A stretch of 64,000 nucleotides of DNA. Origin: Crateriforma conspicua. GTDB lineage: Bacteria; Planctomycetota; Planctomycetia; Pirellulales; Pirellulaceae. The notes beneath the pieces are model-generated. The model saw nothing but the letters and a program-made list of their open reading frames with translations, did not search any database and had not been told where the DNA came from. Numbering within the stretch: the first letter of the stretch is position 1; each line of letters opens with the position of its first letter. Shown piece by piece: positions 38,887-49,459 of this stretch. The position numbers and the translations under genes were made by a program. The stretch spans positions 3,348,001-3,412,000 of the forward strand of contig NZ_CP036319.1 of NCBI RefSeq assembly GCF_007752935.1, given 5' to 3'.

Positions 38887-39159
38887 CGGCTGGCTGAGTC
38901 GAGCGACGTTTTTCGGGTCTTTTGCACAACGCAGGCTAACGGAACCGTCGGTGCGTTGCTGCCCTGATCGGCGGTCGCTGGATTGATTGACTGTCACAAT
39001 CTGCTGCGTCGGTTCGCTCCGCTGACTGACCGACCAGGTTCGCCGATTCGGCCGGGGCTCCCCAGGCACCGATCAATCGGTCATCCTTAGCCGTTGGCCC
39101 GGTTCGTCCCGGGTCGCTCGCTGCCCCCAAAGCCCGCCGAAACGATCCATCTGGAAATC

Positions 39160-39744
39160 ATGCCGCTCGAAGTCATCAAGTACCCCCACCCGACGCTGCG
39201 ATACGAAAGCAAGCCGATTCGCCGCGTCGACGCCGAATTGAAATCCATCGTCGCGGAAATGCTGGATTTGATGTACGAATCCGAGGGCGTCGGGTTAGCC
39301 GCCAACCAAGTCGATCTGCCGCTGCGGTTGTTCGTCTGCAACCCGACCGGCGTCCGCGGCGACGGCGAAGAATTGGTCGTCATCAATCCCGTGATCAGCA
39401 AACCGCGTGGAACCGAATCGGGCCAGGAAGGCTGTCTCAGTTTGCCGGGAATGTATGGCCAAGTGAAGCGATCCAAAACGATCCGCTTGTCGGCGTTCGA
39501 TTTACAAGGCAACGAAATCGATCGCGTCCTGGACGGCTTTTTCGCTCGCGTGGTCCAGCATGAAAATGATCACTTGAACGGCGTGCTGTTTTTTGACCGC
39601 ATGCCCGAACAAGCGACCAAGGAATTGATGCCGGCGCTGGACGAATTCCAAGCCGATCACTTATCGCGACAGCGTAGCGGTTCGCTGCCGTCGGACGACA
39701 AATTGGTCGAAGCGTTGTCGGCGTGGGAAAAGAAATACGCCTGA
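39160..39744 (+). CDS. def: Peptide deformylase
   Basis: The protein has 194 residues from the ATG at 39160 (MPLEVIKYPHPTLR), with GGAA just upstream; the frame opens 66 bases earlier. It removes the formyl group from new proteins. All three family motifs are intact: GVGLAANQV, EGCLSLPG with the metal-binding Cys, and QHENDHLNG, the HExxH metal site. Fmt, the enzyme that adds the formyl group, follows 22 bases downstream, a common pairing. Confidence 0.95.
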   Translation: MPLEVIKYPHPTLRYESKPIRRVDAELKSIVAEMLDLMYESEGVGLAANQVDLPLRLFVCNPTGVRGDGEELVVINPVISKPRGTESGQEGCLSLPGMYGQVKRSKTIRLSAFDLQGNEIDRVLDGFFARVVQHENDHLNGVLFFDRMPEQATKELMPALDEFQADHLSRQRSGSLPSDDKLVEALSAWEKKYA

Positions 39745-39766
39745 GAAAACCAAAGGATGTCTTCCA

Positions 39767-40795
39767 GTGGCTGATTCTAAGTTGCGGCTGGTGCTGATGG
39801 GCACCGGACCGTTTGCGGTCCCGTCGTTTGATCGCATCGCCGATGGTCCCCACGAAATCGTCCAAGTGATCGTGCGGCCGTTGCCGCCGGTGAAAAGCCG
39901 TGGTGGCCCACCGCCGCAACCCGTGGCCGACTGGGCGGAAGAGCGATCGCTGGCCGTGATCCGTCCCGACAGCATCAACGATGATGAAACGGTACAGCAG
40001 CTTCGATCCTTGCACGCGGATTTGCTGGTCGTGTGCGACTATGGCCAGATATTGAAGCCCGCGGCGTTGGAAACCGCACCGCTGGGCGGAATCAATCTGC
40101 ACGGTTCGCTGTTACCCAATTATCGCGGGGCGGCTCCGGTGCAACGTGCCGTGTTATCTGGCGATCGCGAAACCGGCGTCACCGTGATCCACATGACGCC
40201 GCGTTTGGACGGTGGTCCGATTTTGGCGCGACGGGTGACCGAGATTCGTGACGATGAAACCGCCGGCCAACTGGAGCAGCGCTTGTCGGCCATCGGCGTC
40301 GACGCCACTATCGAAGCGATCGACCGTCTGCTGGACTGGGATCAAGAATCCGTGATCGGCGATCCGCAAGATGCGGCATTGGTCAGCAAAGCACCACGGC
40401 TTTCCAAAGCGGAAGCTCAGATCGATTGGCAACAGCCCAGCCGCATGATCGATTGCCATGTCCGCGGGATGCAGCCATGGCCAGTCGCATTTTCCTTCTT
40501 TCATCCGGGCAACGGCGGCAAACCGGTTCGGGTACAGATTCGCCAGGTCACACCCATCGGTGACGATGCGAGTGGCGATGCGCCAAGCCAGTCGCAACCG
40601 GGCCACCTGGTATCGGGTGACGGATTGTGTGTGGCCAGCGGCGACGGCGTCTTGCGGATCGATCAGATCCAACCGGCCGGCAAGAAACCGATGACCGGCG
40701 CGGCGTTCGCCAACGGCTATCAACCCGGCCCCGATGCCTGTTTCGGCGCCACGTGTGGCGACGCGGCGGTCGGTGGCAAAGGCGGGACGGCTTGA
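39767..40795 (+). CDS. fmt: Methionyl-tRNA formyltransferase
   Basis: The protein has 342 residues with a GTG start at 39767. It formylates initiator Met-tRNA using 10-formyl-THF. The formyltransferase domain shows LVLMGTGPFAVPSFD, the catalytic Asn-His pair in GGINLHGSLLPNYRGAAPVQ and the Asp in TPRLDGGPIL. The C-terminal OB-like domain begins near AQIDWQQPSRMIDCHVRGM. It sits between def and xseA with gaps of 22 and 3 bases, so these three are one operon. Confidence 0.95.
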   Translation: MADSKLRLVLMGTGPFAVPSFDRIADGPHEIVQVIVRPLPPVKSRGGPPPQPVADWAEERSLAVIRPDSINDDETVQQLRSLHADLLVVCDYGQILKPAALETAPLGGINLHGSLLPNYRGAAPVQRAVLSGDRETGVTVIHMTPRLDGGPILARRVTEIRDDETAGQLEQRLSAIGVDATIEAIDRLLDWDQESVIGDPQDAALVSKAPRLSKAEAQIDWQQPSRMIDCHVRGMQPWPVAFSFFHPGNGGKPVRVQIRQVTPIGDDASGDAPSQSQPGHLVSGDGLCVASGDGVLRIDQIQPAGKKPMTGAAFANGYQPGPDACFGATCGDAAVGGKGGTA

Positions 40796-40798
40796 TCA

Positions 40799-42013
40799 AT
40801 GGCGGAATCACCCGAACGCATTCTGTCGGTCAGCGAACTGAACGGCCATTTGAAAGCGGTGGTCGAAGCCACGTTTCCGCCGTTGTGGGTGGCCGGAGAG
40901 ATCAGCGATCTGGCCAAGCCGCGTAGCGGCCACATGTACTTCACGCTGAAAGACGAAGATTCACAGATCCGTGGCGTGATTTGGCGCAGCACCGCGGCGC
41001 GAATCCCCTTCGACCTGACCGATGGCCAGGCGGTGTTGTGTTACGGCGGGCTGGAAGTCTATTCGCCACGCGGCACCTACCAAATCGTTGTTCGTAAAGT
41101 CCAACCGCAGGGCGTCGGCGCGTTGCAATTGGCGTTCGATCAGTTGCGGACCAAGCTGCAAACCGAAGGATTGTTTGCGGCCGAGCGGAAACGAGATCTT
41201 CCGGTGTTTCCCGCACGTATCGCGGTGATCACCAGCCCGACCGGTGCGGCGATCGCCGATTTTTTGCAAGCGGCATCGGCGCGATATCGCGGCACGGAAA
41301 TCTTCATCGTGCCGGCTCAGGTGCAAGGCGTGGGCGCGACGCCGTCAATCTTGGCCGCGCTGGATGCGGTCGACGCGATGTCGGATCCGCCCGACGCGGT
41401 TGTCTTGACCCGGGGTGGCGGAAGTCTGGAAGACCTGTGGTGCTTTAATGACGAAGCCGTCGTGCGGCGGGTGGCCGATTTTCCGCTGCCCATCGTGTCG
41501 GCGATCGGTCACGAGATCGACGTCACACTGTGTGATCTTGTTGCCGACGTTCGCGCGTTGACGCCGACCGATGCGGCAACCAAAGTCTTGCCGGATGCCC
41601 AGGCTTTGGCCGGCGCCATCGCAGGTTGGCGCGACCGGTTGAGCCAGCGGATGCTGAGCCAGATTCGTGAACATCGATTGCGTTTGGACGGACTGTCCAA
41701 ACACTCGGTGTTGAAGAGTCCGATGGAGTTTCTGCATCACCGCAGTCGCATTCTGGACGAACTGGACAGTCGCGGCCGTGTGGCGATGGAGCGTCGTTTG
41801 CAAGCTGCCGAACGCCGGGTGGCCACCGCCGCAAGTTCGCTACACGCGCTTTCACCGCTGGCGGTGTTGGGCCGCGGGTACAGCCTGACCTATGGCCCGG
41901 ATGGAAACCCGTTGACCGATGCCACATCGGTCCAGCCGGGCGACGTCATTCGCACGCGGCTATCAGATGGTCGCGTCAAGTCGACCGTTCAGTCGATCGA
42001 CGACGCGAAATAG
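40799..42013 (+). CDS. xseA: Exodeoxyribonuclease VII large subunit
   Basis: The protein has 404 residues. The N-terminal OB-fold (PLWVAGEISDLAKPRSGHMY) binds single-stranded DNA. The catalytic domain has FPARIAVITSPTGAAIADFL and the signature LTRGGGSLEDLWCFNDEAV, with SAIGHEIDVTLCDLVAD after it. The C-terminal coiled coil ends with the RGYSLTY segment. The gene starts 3 bases after the fmt stop. The small subunit gene xseB, often next to xseA, is not here, so it must be elsewhere. Confidence 0.95.
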   Translation: MAESPERILSVSELNGHLKAVVEATFPPLWVAGEISDLAKPRSGHMYFTLKDEDSQIRGVIWRSTAARIPFDLTDGQAVLCYGGLEVYSPRGTYQIVVRKVQPQGVGALQLAFDQLRTKLQTEGLFAAERKRDLPVFPARIAVITSPTGAAIADFLQAASARYRGTEIFIVPAQVQGVGATPSILAALDAVDAMSDPPDAVVLTRGGGSLEDLWCFNDEAVVRRVADFPLPIVSAIGHEIDVTLCDLVADVRALTPTDAATKVLPDAQALAGAIAGWRDRLSQRMLSQIREHRLRLDGLSKHSVLKSPMEFLHHRSRILDELDSRGRVAMERRLQAAERRVATAASSLHALSPLAVLGRGYSLTYGPDGNPLTDATSVQPGDVIRTRLSDGRVKSTVQSIDDAK

Positions 42014-42438
42014 GCTGGTCGACTTGGTGCGATAAAAGAAATCCATTTGGAATCCAACATCACCTGTCTCGCCCCACACCAAAGTGTCGGCGATCGATGA
42101 TCTGACTCGCCCCGTGTCGACCGTTTGCAACCCGAGCGATCGTTAAATCGCTTCGCTCTAAGCATCGGCACCGTCGATGTTTGCGTCTTCGTGGGCGTTG
42201 GGGCGAAGTTGAAAGGCCGGGGTTTCGCTGAGGTTTTCGCTGGAGCTTCGCGCGCATAGGCCCAGTTGAAATCTCTACTCCGCTGCGTCCGCGTTCCATA
42301 GCCCGAGCTAATCTCGGCATGTCGATTCTTAACCTGCAGTGATTCGCACTGGGGATGAGAATGTGGCTATGATCAAACGCCAATCAGTGAGTGTGAATCT
42401 TCCCCACGGTCCCGGTGGCCGGTGAAAGGACCAACGCT
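42014..42438. other. Non-coding stretch before the phosphatase-sulfatase group
   Basis: No gene, RNA or clear repeat was recognised. Its right end carries the ribosome binding site AAGGA (42426-42430) of the following gene, and a promoter for the rightward group would be expected here. Confidence 0.45.
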
Positions 42439-44673
42439 ATGCGTTTCTTGATCTTCCCGATCGTCTTGTTCGCCATGCAGGTCTCGTCGACGATCTTTTC
42501 CGAAGATGCCAAAACGGATCAGCCACGCGAAGCGAGCGACACGTGGCGGGGCAGTCGCGCGTGGATCGGACCGGATTGGTGGGCCAACCCTTTGACCGAC
42601 TGGTCGATTCGTGACGGCGTCGTTCACGCCGCCGCCGGCAAAGATCGCACGTTGTGCTGGCTGCCGGCGGAAGTGGAAGCGGACCCTGATTCGACAGACG
42701 GTCAAAGTCTGGATCTATCGGTCGACCTCACGTTTGTGCCCATAAAGGGTGACAAGAACCTTCGCCCCATCACCGCCGGTTTTCGCATCGGACGCCGCGG
42801 TGGCATTGACGAATACCGTCACGCCTTGGTGTCGGCAACGAAGTTCTTTGACGCGGGACTTCGATCCAATGGAGAGCTCGTTCTGGGGTCAAAAACCAGT
42901 GACGAAGCGGTGGCGATTGGCGATGCGCCCATCAGGCTGACGCTGACGGGGCAACGAAGCGGCCAGCGGATCGCATTGACGTTGTCCGCTGAAAACGGAC
43001 AGCAGACTTGGCAGATTCAAGACACCGTCAGCTTGGACAAAGTGGTGGGCGGCATTTCATTGCTGGCCGACGGGCCGCCACGAGCCGGCGGGTCTCGCCC
43101 CGCCGGAATGTGCAAATTTGCGGATGTGGACCTGACGGGATCGTTGATCTCGTCGCACCCGGATCGTTCGTTCGGACCGATCTTGTGGTCGCAGTACACG
43201 CTCGATCAAAACCGCGTCCGATTGATGGTGCAATTTGCACCGCTTGGAAAGGGGAACCGATCCAAGGCACGGCTGTGTCTTCGTGGCGAAGACAACCAGG
43301 GGGAATTTCGCGAAATGGGCACACAGCCCGTTGAAAAGCTCAGCCGCACCGCGATTTTCACGTTGGACGATTGGGACGGGACCGTCGATCGAGATTATCA
43401 GATCCGGTTTGATTGGCTTGGGCAGACGTATCGGTGGTCCGGTACGATTCGAGCGGAACCGGCGGCGGATGAACCTTTCCAGTTGGCTTGCTTTTCTTGT
43501 GACAACGGATATCTGTTTCCGATCCCCGCGATGGTTGGGCAGGTCAGTCGGCAAGATCCCGACATGATGTTCTTTGCGGGCGACCAGATCTACGAAAGTT
43601 ATGGCGGCTTTGGTGTGGTACGTCGTGCCGACACACCGGTCGCGATGCTGGATTATTTGAGAAAGTACTATCAATTCGGATGGACCTGGCGCGACTTGCT
43701 GAAGGATCGTCCCAGCGTGATTCTGCCGGACGATCACGATGTGTTCCAAGGCAATATTTGGGGGCACGGCGGACGCGCCTTACCACCGTCGGACAAGAAG
43801 AACGACTGGGCCGCCGGCGGTTATCTGATGCCCGCCGATTGGGTCAATGCCGTGGAAAGAACGCAAGTCGGCAGCTTGCCCGATCCCGCGATCGACAAGA
43901 TCTTGCCTCACGGGATCAAGCCGTACTTTACGGACCTGACCTATGCCGGAATTGGATTTGCCATCTTGGAGGATCGCAAATTCAAAACGGGCCCCGATGC
44001 GATACCAGCCTCGGATCGTCCACGGGGCGACGGATACGATTTGCTGGGGCCTGATCAAGAAGCGTTCTTGGCACGATGGGCTGACGAATGGACGGGACAA
44101 CGTGTGAAGGTCGCGTTATCACAAACGATTTTCTGCAATGCCGCCACTCATGTCGGCGAAAACTTGAAGCGTGGGCGTTACTATCACGACAGCGGTGCGT
44201 GGCCGGTCGAGGCACGCAACCGAGCGGTTCGAATCTTGGGTGACTGTGAAGCGTTGTCGATACACGGTGACCAGCACCTGGGTGTTTTGCTGCGGCAAGG
44301 CGTCGACGATTTCGATGACGCCGGTTACGCGTTCATGGTGCCGGGAACGGCAAATGGATTCCCTCGTGCTTGGTGGCCGGGCGTGAACAAAGGCCAGCCA
44401 GAACCGGGCGGCGATTACACCGGCAAGTTCCATGACGATGCCGGGCACCCGATCCATATCCTGGCGGTCGGCAATCCACAGCCGGGCAGCAACCTGTTGC
44501 CAAAAACGACCGACCCCATGGAAATCGGATATCGCAAAGGCAGCGGGTATGGCGTCGTGGATTTCTCCGCCGATCGGCGATCTGCCAAGATTTCCCTGTA
44601 TCGCTTGGGTGACCAAGAAGAAATGTTCGATGGTTTTCCGCAAACCATTCAAATACGTTCCCGTTCCAACTAA
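42439..44673 (+). CDS. Secreted PhoD-like phosphatase
   Basis: The protein has 744 residues from the ATG at 42439 with AAGGA eight bases upstream. The signal peptide is MRFLIFPIVLFAMQVSSTIF. Residues to about 270 are a beta-rich domain of the kind found in planctomycete glycan-related proteins. The rest is a calcineurin-like PhoD phosphatase with metal-site motifs ACFSCDNG, FFAGDQIYE, ILPDDHDVFQGN and IHGDQHLGVL. A phosphodiester or phosphomonoester of an exopolymer is a likely substrate, but its identity is not shown. It is followed by a sulfatase and an oxidoreductase on the same strand. Confidence 0.85.
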   Translation: MRFLIFPIVLFAMQVSSTIFSEDAKTDQPREASDTWRGSRAWIGPDWWANPLTDWSIRDGVVHAAAGKDRTLCWLPAEVEADPDSTDGQSLDLSVDLTFVPIKGDKNLRPITAGFRIGRRGGIDEYRHALVSATKFFDAGLRSNGELVLGSKTSDEAVAIGDAPIRLTLTGQRSGQRIALTLSAENGQQTWQIQDTVSLDKVVGGISLLADGPPRAGGSRPAGMCKFADVDLTGSLISSHPDRSFGPILWSQYTLDQNRVRLMVQFAPLGKGNRSKARLCLRGEDNQGEFREMGTQPVEKLSRTAIFTLDDWDGTVDRDYQIRFDWLGQTYRWSGTIRAEPAADEPFQLACFSCDNGYLFPIPAMVGQVSRQDPDMMFFAGDQIYESYGGFGVVRRADTPVAMLDYLRKYYQFGWTWRDLLKDRPSVILPDDHDVFQGNIWGHGGRALPPSDKKNDWAAGGYLMPADWVNAVERTQVGSLPDPAIDKILPHGIKPYFTDLTYAGIGFAILEDRKFKTGPDAIPASDRPRGDGYDLLGPDQEAFLARWADEWTGQRVKVALSQTIFCNAATHVGENLKRGRYYHDSGAWPVEARNRAVRILGDCEALSIHGDQHLGVLLRQGVDDFDDAGYAFMVPGTANGFPRAWWPGVNKGQPEPGGDYTGKFHDDAGHPIHILAVGNPQPGSNLLPKTTDPMEIGYRKGSGYGVVDFSADRRSAKISLYRLGDQEEMFDGFPQTIQIRSRSN

Positions 44674-44803
44674 ACGGCGAAGCGAGCCCAACCCTCGCTC
44701 TGCCAAACGGCTGCGACGTGGAATTCAATAACATTGGCAGCCGCATTGTACTTCTCGTAAATCTAACCTTCCCCCAACCTTTCATCCGAACGTCCCACCT
44801 GTG

Positions 44804-46498
44804 ATGAAACAATACTTATTGATGACCTTGGGCCTTTGTTGGGCCGGACTTTGGTTAGGGTTGCCGCCGTGTCATGCCGACACGCGACCCAATTTCGTCT
44901 TCATTTTGACCGACGATCAGTCGTACGGGATGATGGGGTGCGACGGCAATCAATTGACTCAAACGCCCAACCTGGACCAGCTGGCGAAAGATGGCGTCTT
45001 CTTTGATTCCGCCTATGTTTCCAGTGCGATCTGTACGCCCAGCCGAATATCGATTTTTTTGGGCCAGTTCGAGCGTAAGCACGGTGTGAATTTCAACTCG
45101 GGGACCAGTGTCGCGCCGCAAGCTTGGAAGAAGTCGTACCCGGTGCTGTTGCGCGACGCCGGGTATTACACCGGGTACGTCGGCAAGAACCACGCACCGA
45201 TTGGTGATGGCGGTTATGACAGCGGGCTGATGGAGAAGTCGTTCGACTACTTTTACGCCGGCCATCGGCATTTGACGTTCTATCCCAAGGATCGGCACGC
45301 GATCTTTAATGACGCGGCTTTTGATACCCAGGTAGAAATCTTGTCCGAAGGGGCGACGGATTTCTTGTCAAATGAACACCGCTTGGGGCGAGCGATCCGT
45401 TTTCTGGACGTTCGGCCGACCGAGCGACCGTTTTGTCTGAGCGTGTGTTTCAACCTACCGCACAATGCGGGTACCGGGTCGATGGCGCTGCGTGATTCGG
45501 ATGATGAAATTTATAAAACGCTGTATCGAGATCAAGAGATCCCGATGCCGCCGCACTACGTGGCCAAAGCCGATATCAAACAGCCCAAAGTCCCCGCCGA
45601 CGTCTGGCGAGTGTCGGATCGTCAAACCGGATACGACCACGTTGACAATCCGGACGACAACCGAGAACGAATCATCCGCAAAATGCAGGCGATGACGGGG
45701 ATCGATCGCATGGTCGGTCAGTTGCGTGAAAAGCTGGCCGAGTTGGACGTGGATCAAAACACCATTTTGGTGTTCGCGTCCGATCACGGATTGTTCATGG
45801 GCGAACAGGGCCTTGGTGGCAAAGCACTTTGCTATGAAAAGGTCACGCATATTCCCATGATGATTTACAACCCATTGGCGGAATCGAATGCGCGCGGCCG
45901 GCGATGTGATGAACTGGTCCAGACGGTGGACTTGGCCCCGACCATGTTGGACTATGCGGGTGTCGACGTTCCCGAAACGATGCAAGGCAAATCGCTGCGA
46001 GGTTTGATCGACCAGGACGGCGACGCGGTTCATGATTACATCTTCACCGAGAACCTTTGGGTTACCCACTTTGGGAATCCCAAGATCGAAGCGGTCCAAG
46101 ACAAGCGTTGGAAATACATCCGTTACTATCGCAACAATTGCATGTCGGCCGAGGCGAAGATCGGAGCGGCCGCTCAGCTGGGATTGAAGCAGACCGCGGC
46201 GCTGTACGGCGTCAGCGATCCGATGATGTTCCACTATCGTGATTTGGTGGAATCTTCGCTGCGTACGCCGTTTCCCGACTACGAAGAACTGTACGACTTG
46301 GCCAATGATCCGAGCGAGTTGAACAACCTGGCCGCGGATCCGAAACACGCGCGTCAACTGAATCGACTTCGCAAGGTGTGGCGTCAGAAACTGCGACAGG
46401 CTCGTGGCACCGAACCACCGGCGGTGCTGCGTTACACCGACGAAAGCGAACTGGAACGCCAGCTTGCATCGAAACAATCAAAATCTGGTAACCGTTGA
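44804..46498 (+). CDS. Secreted type I sulfatase
   Basis: The protein has 564 residues from the ATG at 44804; a GTG at 44801 is an equal alternative. The signal peptide MKQYLLMTLGLCWAGLWLGL ends before HADTRPNF. Sulfatase motifs are FVFILTDDQSYGMMG, the formylglycine cysteine C77 in AICTPSRISIFLGQF, FASDHGLFMGEQGL and GKALCYEKVTHIPMMIY. It needs a formylglycine-generating or anSME-type activating enzyme, which is not in this window. It lies between the PhoD-like phosphatase and the Gfo/Idh/MocA oxidoreductase, suggesting shared use of a sulfated and perhaps phosphorylated polymer. Confidence 0.93.
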   Translation: MKQYLLMTLGLCWAGLWLGLPPCHADTRPNFVFILTDDQSYGMMGCDGNQLTQTPNLDQLAKDGVFFDSAYVSSAICTPSRISIFLGQFERKHGVNFNSGTSVAPQAWKKSYPVLLRDAGYYTGYVGKNHAPIGDGGYDSGLMEKSFDYFYAGHRHLTFYPKDRHAIFNDAAFDTQVEILSEGATDFLSNEHRLGRAIRFLDVRPTERPFCLSVCFNLPHNAGTGSMALRDSDDEIYKTLYRDQEIPMPPHYVAKADIKQPKVPADVWRVSDRQTGYDHVDNPDDNRERIIRKMQAMTGIDRMVGQLREKLAELDVDQNTILVFASDHGLFMGEQGLGGKALCYEKVTHIPMMIYNPLAESNARGRRCDELVQTVDLAPTMLDYAGVDVPETMQGKSLRGLIDQDGDAVHDYIFTENLWVTHFGNPKIEAVQDKRWKYIRYYRNNCMSAEAKIGAAAQLGLKQTAALYGVSDPMMFHYRDLVESSLRTPFPDYEELYDLANDPSELNNLAADPKHARQLNRLRKVWRQKLRQARGTEPPAVLRYTDESELERQLASKQSKSGNR

Positions 46499-46589
46499 AC
46501 GTGACGAGTGGTCGGCGCAACAGCGATGCCAGCGACTGATACCAATCTTTGACTTTCCCTTCCCACCGCCCCACCGCAGGGACACTGCA

Positions 46590-47963
46590 ATGAATCGCAA
46601 GAACGAAGGCTTTCAAGCACACGCGCCGTCGCGCCGTCAGTTTCTGAAGACCGCGTCGGCCGCATCGTTGGCCGCCTGGCCGATCGGATCGACCACCGCA
46701 AAAGCGGCTTCGAAGTCCGAGCGTCTGCGGTTTGCATTGATCGGATGCGGTGGCAATGGAACGCGGACGTCGCCGGTGGGGAAGGAGTTTGCCGACTTGG
46801 TCGCGTTGTGCGATGTCGATGAAGGTCACCTTCAGCGTGGGAACGAATTGCTGTGTGACGGCAAAGCGGACTTGTATTCGGATTATCAACAGATTCTGCA
46901 ACGTGACGATATCGACATGGTGCAGATTTCGACGCCCGATCACTGGCACACCAAGATCTTGGTCGAAGCGATGTTGGCGGGCAAAGACGCGTACTGCGAG
47001 AAGCCTTTGACGTTGACCATCGATGAAGGCAAGCTGATTCGCAAAGTGCAAAAGGAAACCGGACGCGTCGTCCAAGTCGGCACGCAACAACGCAGCAGCT
47101 TTGACAAGTTCAACAAAGCGTTGGCGATCATCGCCGAGGGCCGGTTGGGCACGTTGAAGAAGGTGACCGTGCGGATCAATGCCGGTAGTTGGAGTCCAGA
47201 GATTCCGCTGGCTGACGTTCCCAGCGGTTTGGATTGGGATCGTTGGCTGGGTCCGGCACCGAAAGCGGATTACCGCTATTTGAAAACGCCCAACGATAGG
47301 TGGTACACCAACGGGCACACACAATTCCGTTGGTGGTATCAGTATTCCGGTGGCAAGCTGACCGACTGGGGCGCCCACCACATCGACATTGGTCTGTTGG
47401 GCATTGCCGCGGCCGGCTTGAACGATCAACCCGTTTCTATCAACGGGACCGCGGCTCATGACGTTAAGTTTGTCGACGGGATTCCACAGCAAGACGATCG
47501 CTACAACACGGCGCGTGAATTTGATTTGACGGTCCGGTTTGCCGGCGGCGACGTGGAGATGAATATCCGGCACGACGGCGATCGCGGGATTTTGTTCGAA
47601 GGCGACCAGGGACGCATCTTCGTCAATCGCGGCAAGTTGGTCGGCAAACCGGTGGAGGACTTGGCACACGACCCGTTGCCCGACGATGCGATCGCCAAGA
47701 TCTATCGTGGGATGCCGATGGAAGGCAACGATCGGCCGGCGCACTGGGCCAACCTGATTCACTGCATCAACACGCGACAGTTGCCGATCGCCAACGTGCA
47801 TTCGCATATGCGGTCGCTGCACGTTTGTCACTTGGCCGGGATTTGTTGCCGTCTGGGACGTGAGATCCGGTGGGACCCCGATGCGGAGCGAGTGATCGGA
47901 GACGAATTGGCCGACAGCATGCTGGCGCGTCCGTATCGACCGGGCTATGAGATCCAGATGTAG
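46590..47963 (+). CDS. Tat-exported Gfo/Idh/MocA oxidoreductase
   Basis: The protein has 457 residues from the ATG at 46590. The frame opens at 46404 inside the previous gene. The N-terminus is a clear twin-arginine signal (APSRRQFLKTASAASLAAWP). The NAD(P)-binding Rossmann fold (LRFALIGCGGNGTR) and the family's EKPLTLT and GAHHIDIG motifs follow. Planctomycetes have many such proteins with Tat signals, so the dinucleotide is carried folded across the membrane. A sugar substrate is likely. It closes the phosphatase-sulfatase group 92 bases after the sulfatase. Confidence 0.92.
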   Translation: MNRKNEGFQAHAPSRRQFLKTASAASLAAWPIGSTTAKAASKSERLRFALIGCGGNGTRTSPVGKEFADLVALCDVDEGHLQRGNELLCDGKADLYSDYQQILQRDDIDMVQISTPDHWHTKILVEAMLAGKDAYCEKPLTLTIDEGKLIRKVQKETGRVVQVGTQQRSSFDKFNKALAIIAEGRLGTLKKVTVRINAGSWSPEIPLADVPSGLDWDRWLGPAPKADYRYLKTPNDRWYTNGHTQFRWWYQYSGGKLTDWGAHHIDIGLLGIAAAGLNDQPVSINGTAAHDVKFVDGIPQQDDRYNTAREFDLTVRFAGGDVEMNIRHDGDRGILFEGDQGRIFVNRGKLVGKPVEDLAHDPLPDDAIAKIYRGMPMEGNDRPAHWANLIHCINTRQLPIANVHSHMRSLHVCHLAGICCRLGREIRWDPDAERVIGDELADSMLARPYRPGYEIQM

Positions 47964-48364
47964 GTGATCGAATCCGCTGCGCCGGCGGAAATGCGGTGCG
48001 TGGCCGAACACCAGACGGGTGGTCACCTGGGTCCAAAGTCAGGAAATCTTGGCATTGCTGATCGGGCCGTCATGAACCAAGGGTGGCGGGCCGGTCGTAC
48101 GGAATTCGGCCGGTCGATCGAGCGATTGTCGATTGCCAGCCATCGGATTTTGCTTGATTCTGCGTCGTTGTTGGCCTGAATTGCCGAAACATGCGGTCGG
48201 CGTTAAGGTCCGCCAGACGGACGGTCGCCCGCACTGTGGGGCGAATGACTTCACGCCGACGGCCAAATTCGCCGGGCGACGCACCGCGGATGTGTTTTGC
48301 CATACACTGAGGCGTCGGAGCGATCTTTTCACTGCCAATCCATGGAACACGTCAAGGATATTGC
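47964..48364. other. Non-coding stretch before the MoxR operon
   Basis: No convincing gene or RNA was recognised. The leader to moxR has AAGGA about seven bases before its ATG. The promoter of the operon is expected here. Confidence 0.45.
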
Positions 48365-49459
48365 ATGGCCGCTGATGCCGATCACGGCGGGACCGTCAAC
48401 GGTGGACCGCCGCAAGACGACGCCGCTTTGGGGACAGATGATGCGAAGCGGTTGTCGGAAGCTCGGGAGAGGATCCGTCAACAACTGGGCAAAATCATCG
48501 TCGGACAGGACGATGTCATCGAAGAAATCTTGATCGGGCTGTTCAGCCGCGGTCACGTATTGCTCGAGGGTGTGCCTGGTTTGGCCAAGACGCTGATGAT
48601 CAGCACGTTGGCACAGACGTTGGACCTCAGTTTCAGCCGGATCCAGTTCACCCCCGACTTGATGCCCGCCGACGTCACGGGCACCGAAATCATCGAAGAA
48701 GATCGGAATTCTGGGCATCGCGAATTGCGGTTCATGAAGGGGCCGCTGTTTGCCAACGTCGTGTTGGCGGACGAAATCAACCGGACGCCGCCCAAGACGC
48801 AGGCGTCGTTGTTGGAAGCGATGCAGGAACGTCAGGTCACCGTGGGGCGGACGCGGCACCCGCTGGACAATCCGTTCTTTGTCTTGGCGACCCAAAACCC
48901 GATTGAACAGGAAGGCACCTATCCGCTGCCCGAGGCGCAGCAGGACCGGTTCATGTTCAAAATCTTCGTCGAGTATCCCAGCTTTGACGAAGAATTCGAA
49001 GTCGCCCGGCGAACGACCGGAATGAACGATCAGGACGTCCAACCGGTGATGGCGGCCGAAGAAATCATTCGTCTGCAAGACCTGGTGCGTCGCGTCCCGG
49101 TCAGCGATCACGTCATTCGATACGCACTGTCGCTGGTCCGTCAAACGCGGGTCGGCAGCGACGGCGTGCCGGACTTTGTCGACGAATTGGTCGGCTGGGG
49201 TGCCGGCCCGCGGGCGGTCCAGTTTTTGATTCTGGGCGGAAAGGCCAGGGCATTATTGCAGGGCCGATTCCACGTCCAAATCGAAGACATCCAAGCGTTG
49301 GCCAAACCGGTGCTGCGTCACCGCATGGTGGTCAACTTCGCCGCCGAAAGCGAAGGCATCGGCAGCGACGAAGTCATCGATCGGATCATTGACGCCACGC
49401 CCACCACCGAAGACGCCCTGTCACGCGATGCCCGGTTCCAAAAGATATTTGCGTCCTGA
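48365..49459 (+). CDS. MoxR-family AAA+ ATPase
   Basis: The protein has 364 residues from the ATG at 48365. An acidic N-terminus of about 30 residues precedes the AAA+ core. The Walker A is [13 protein letters not shown] and the Walker [16 protein letters not shown], with sensor motif [21 protein letters not shown]. The lid ends near [11 protein letters not shown]. MoxR ATPases act as chaperones, usually with VWA-domain proteins. All seven genes that follow on the same strand fit this pattern. The next gene overlaps by 32 bases. Confidence 0.95.
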   Translation: MAADADHGGTVNGGPPQDDAALGTDDAKRLSEARERIRQQLGKIIVGQDDVIEEILIGLFSRGHVLLEGVPGLAKTLMISTLAQTLDLSFSRIQFTPDLMPADVTGTEIIEEDRNSGHRELRFMKGPLFANVVLADEINRTPPKTQASLLEAMQERQVTVGRTRHPLDNPFFVLATQNPIEQEGTYPLPEAQQDRFMFKIFVEYPSFDEEFEVARRTTGMNDQDVQPVMAAEEIIRLQDLVRRVPVSDHVIRYALSLVRQTRVGSDGVPDFVDELVGWGAGPRAVQFLILGGKARALLQGRFHVQIEDIQALAKPVLRHRMVVNFAAESEGIGSDEVIDRIIDATPTTEDALSRDARFQKIFAS

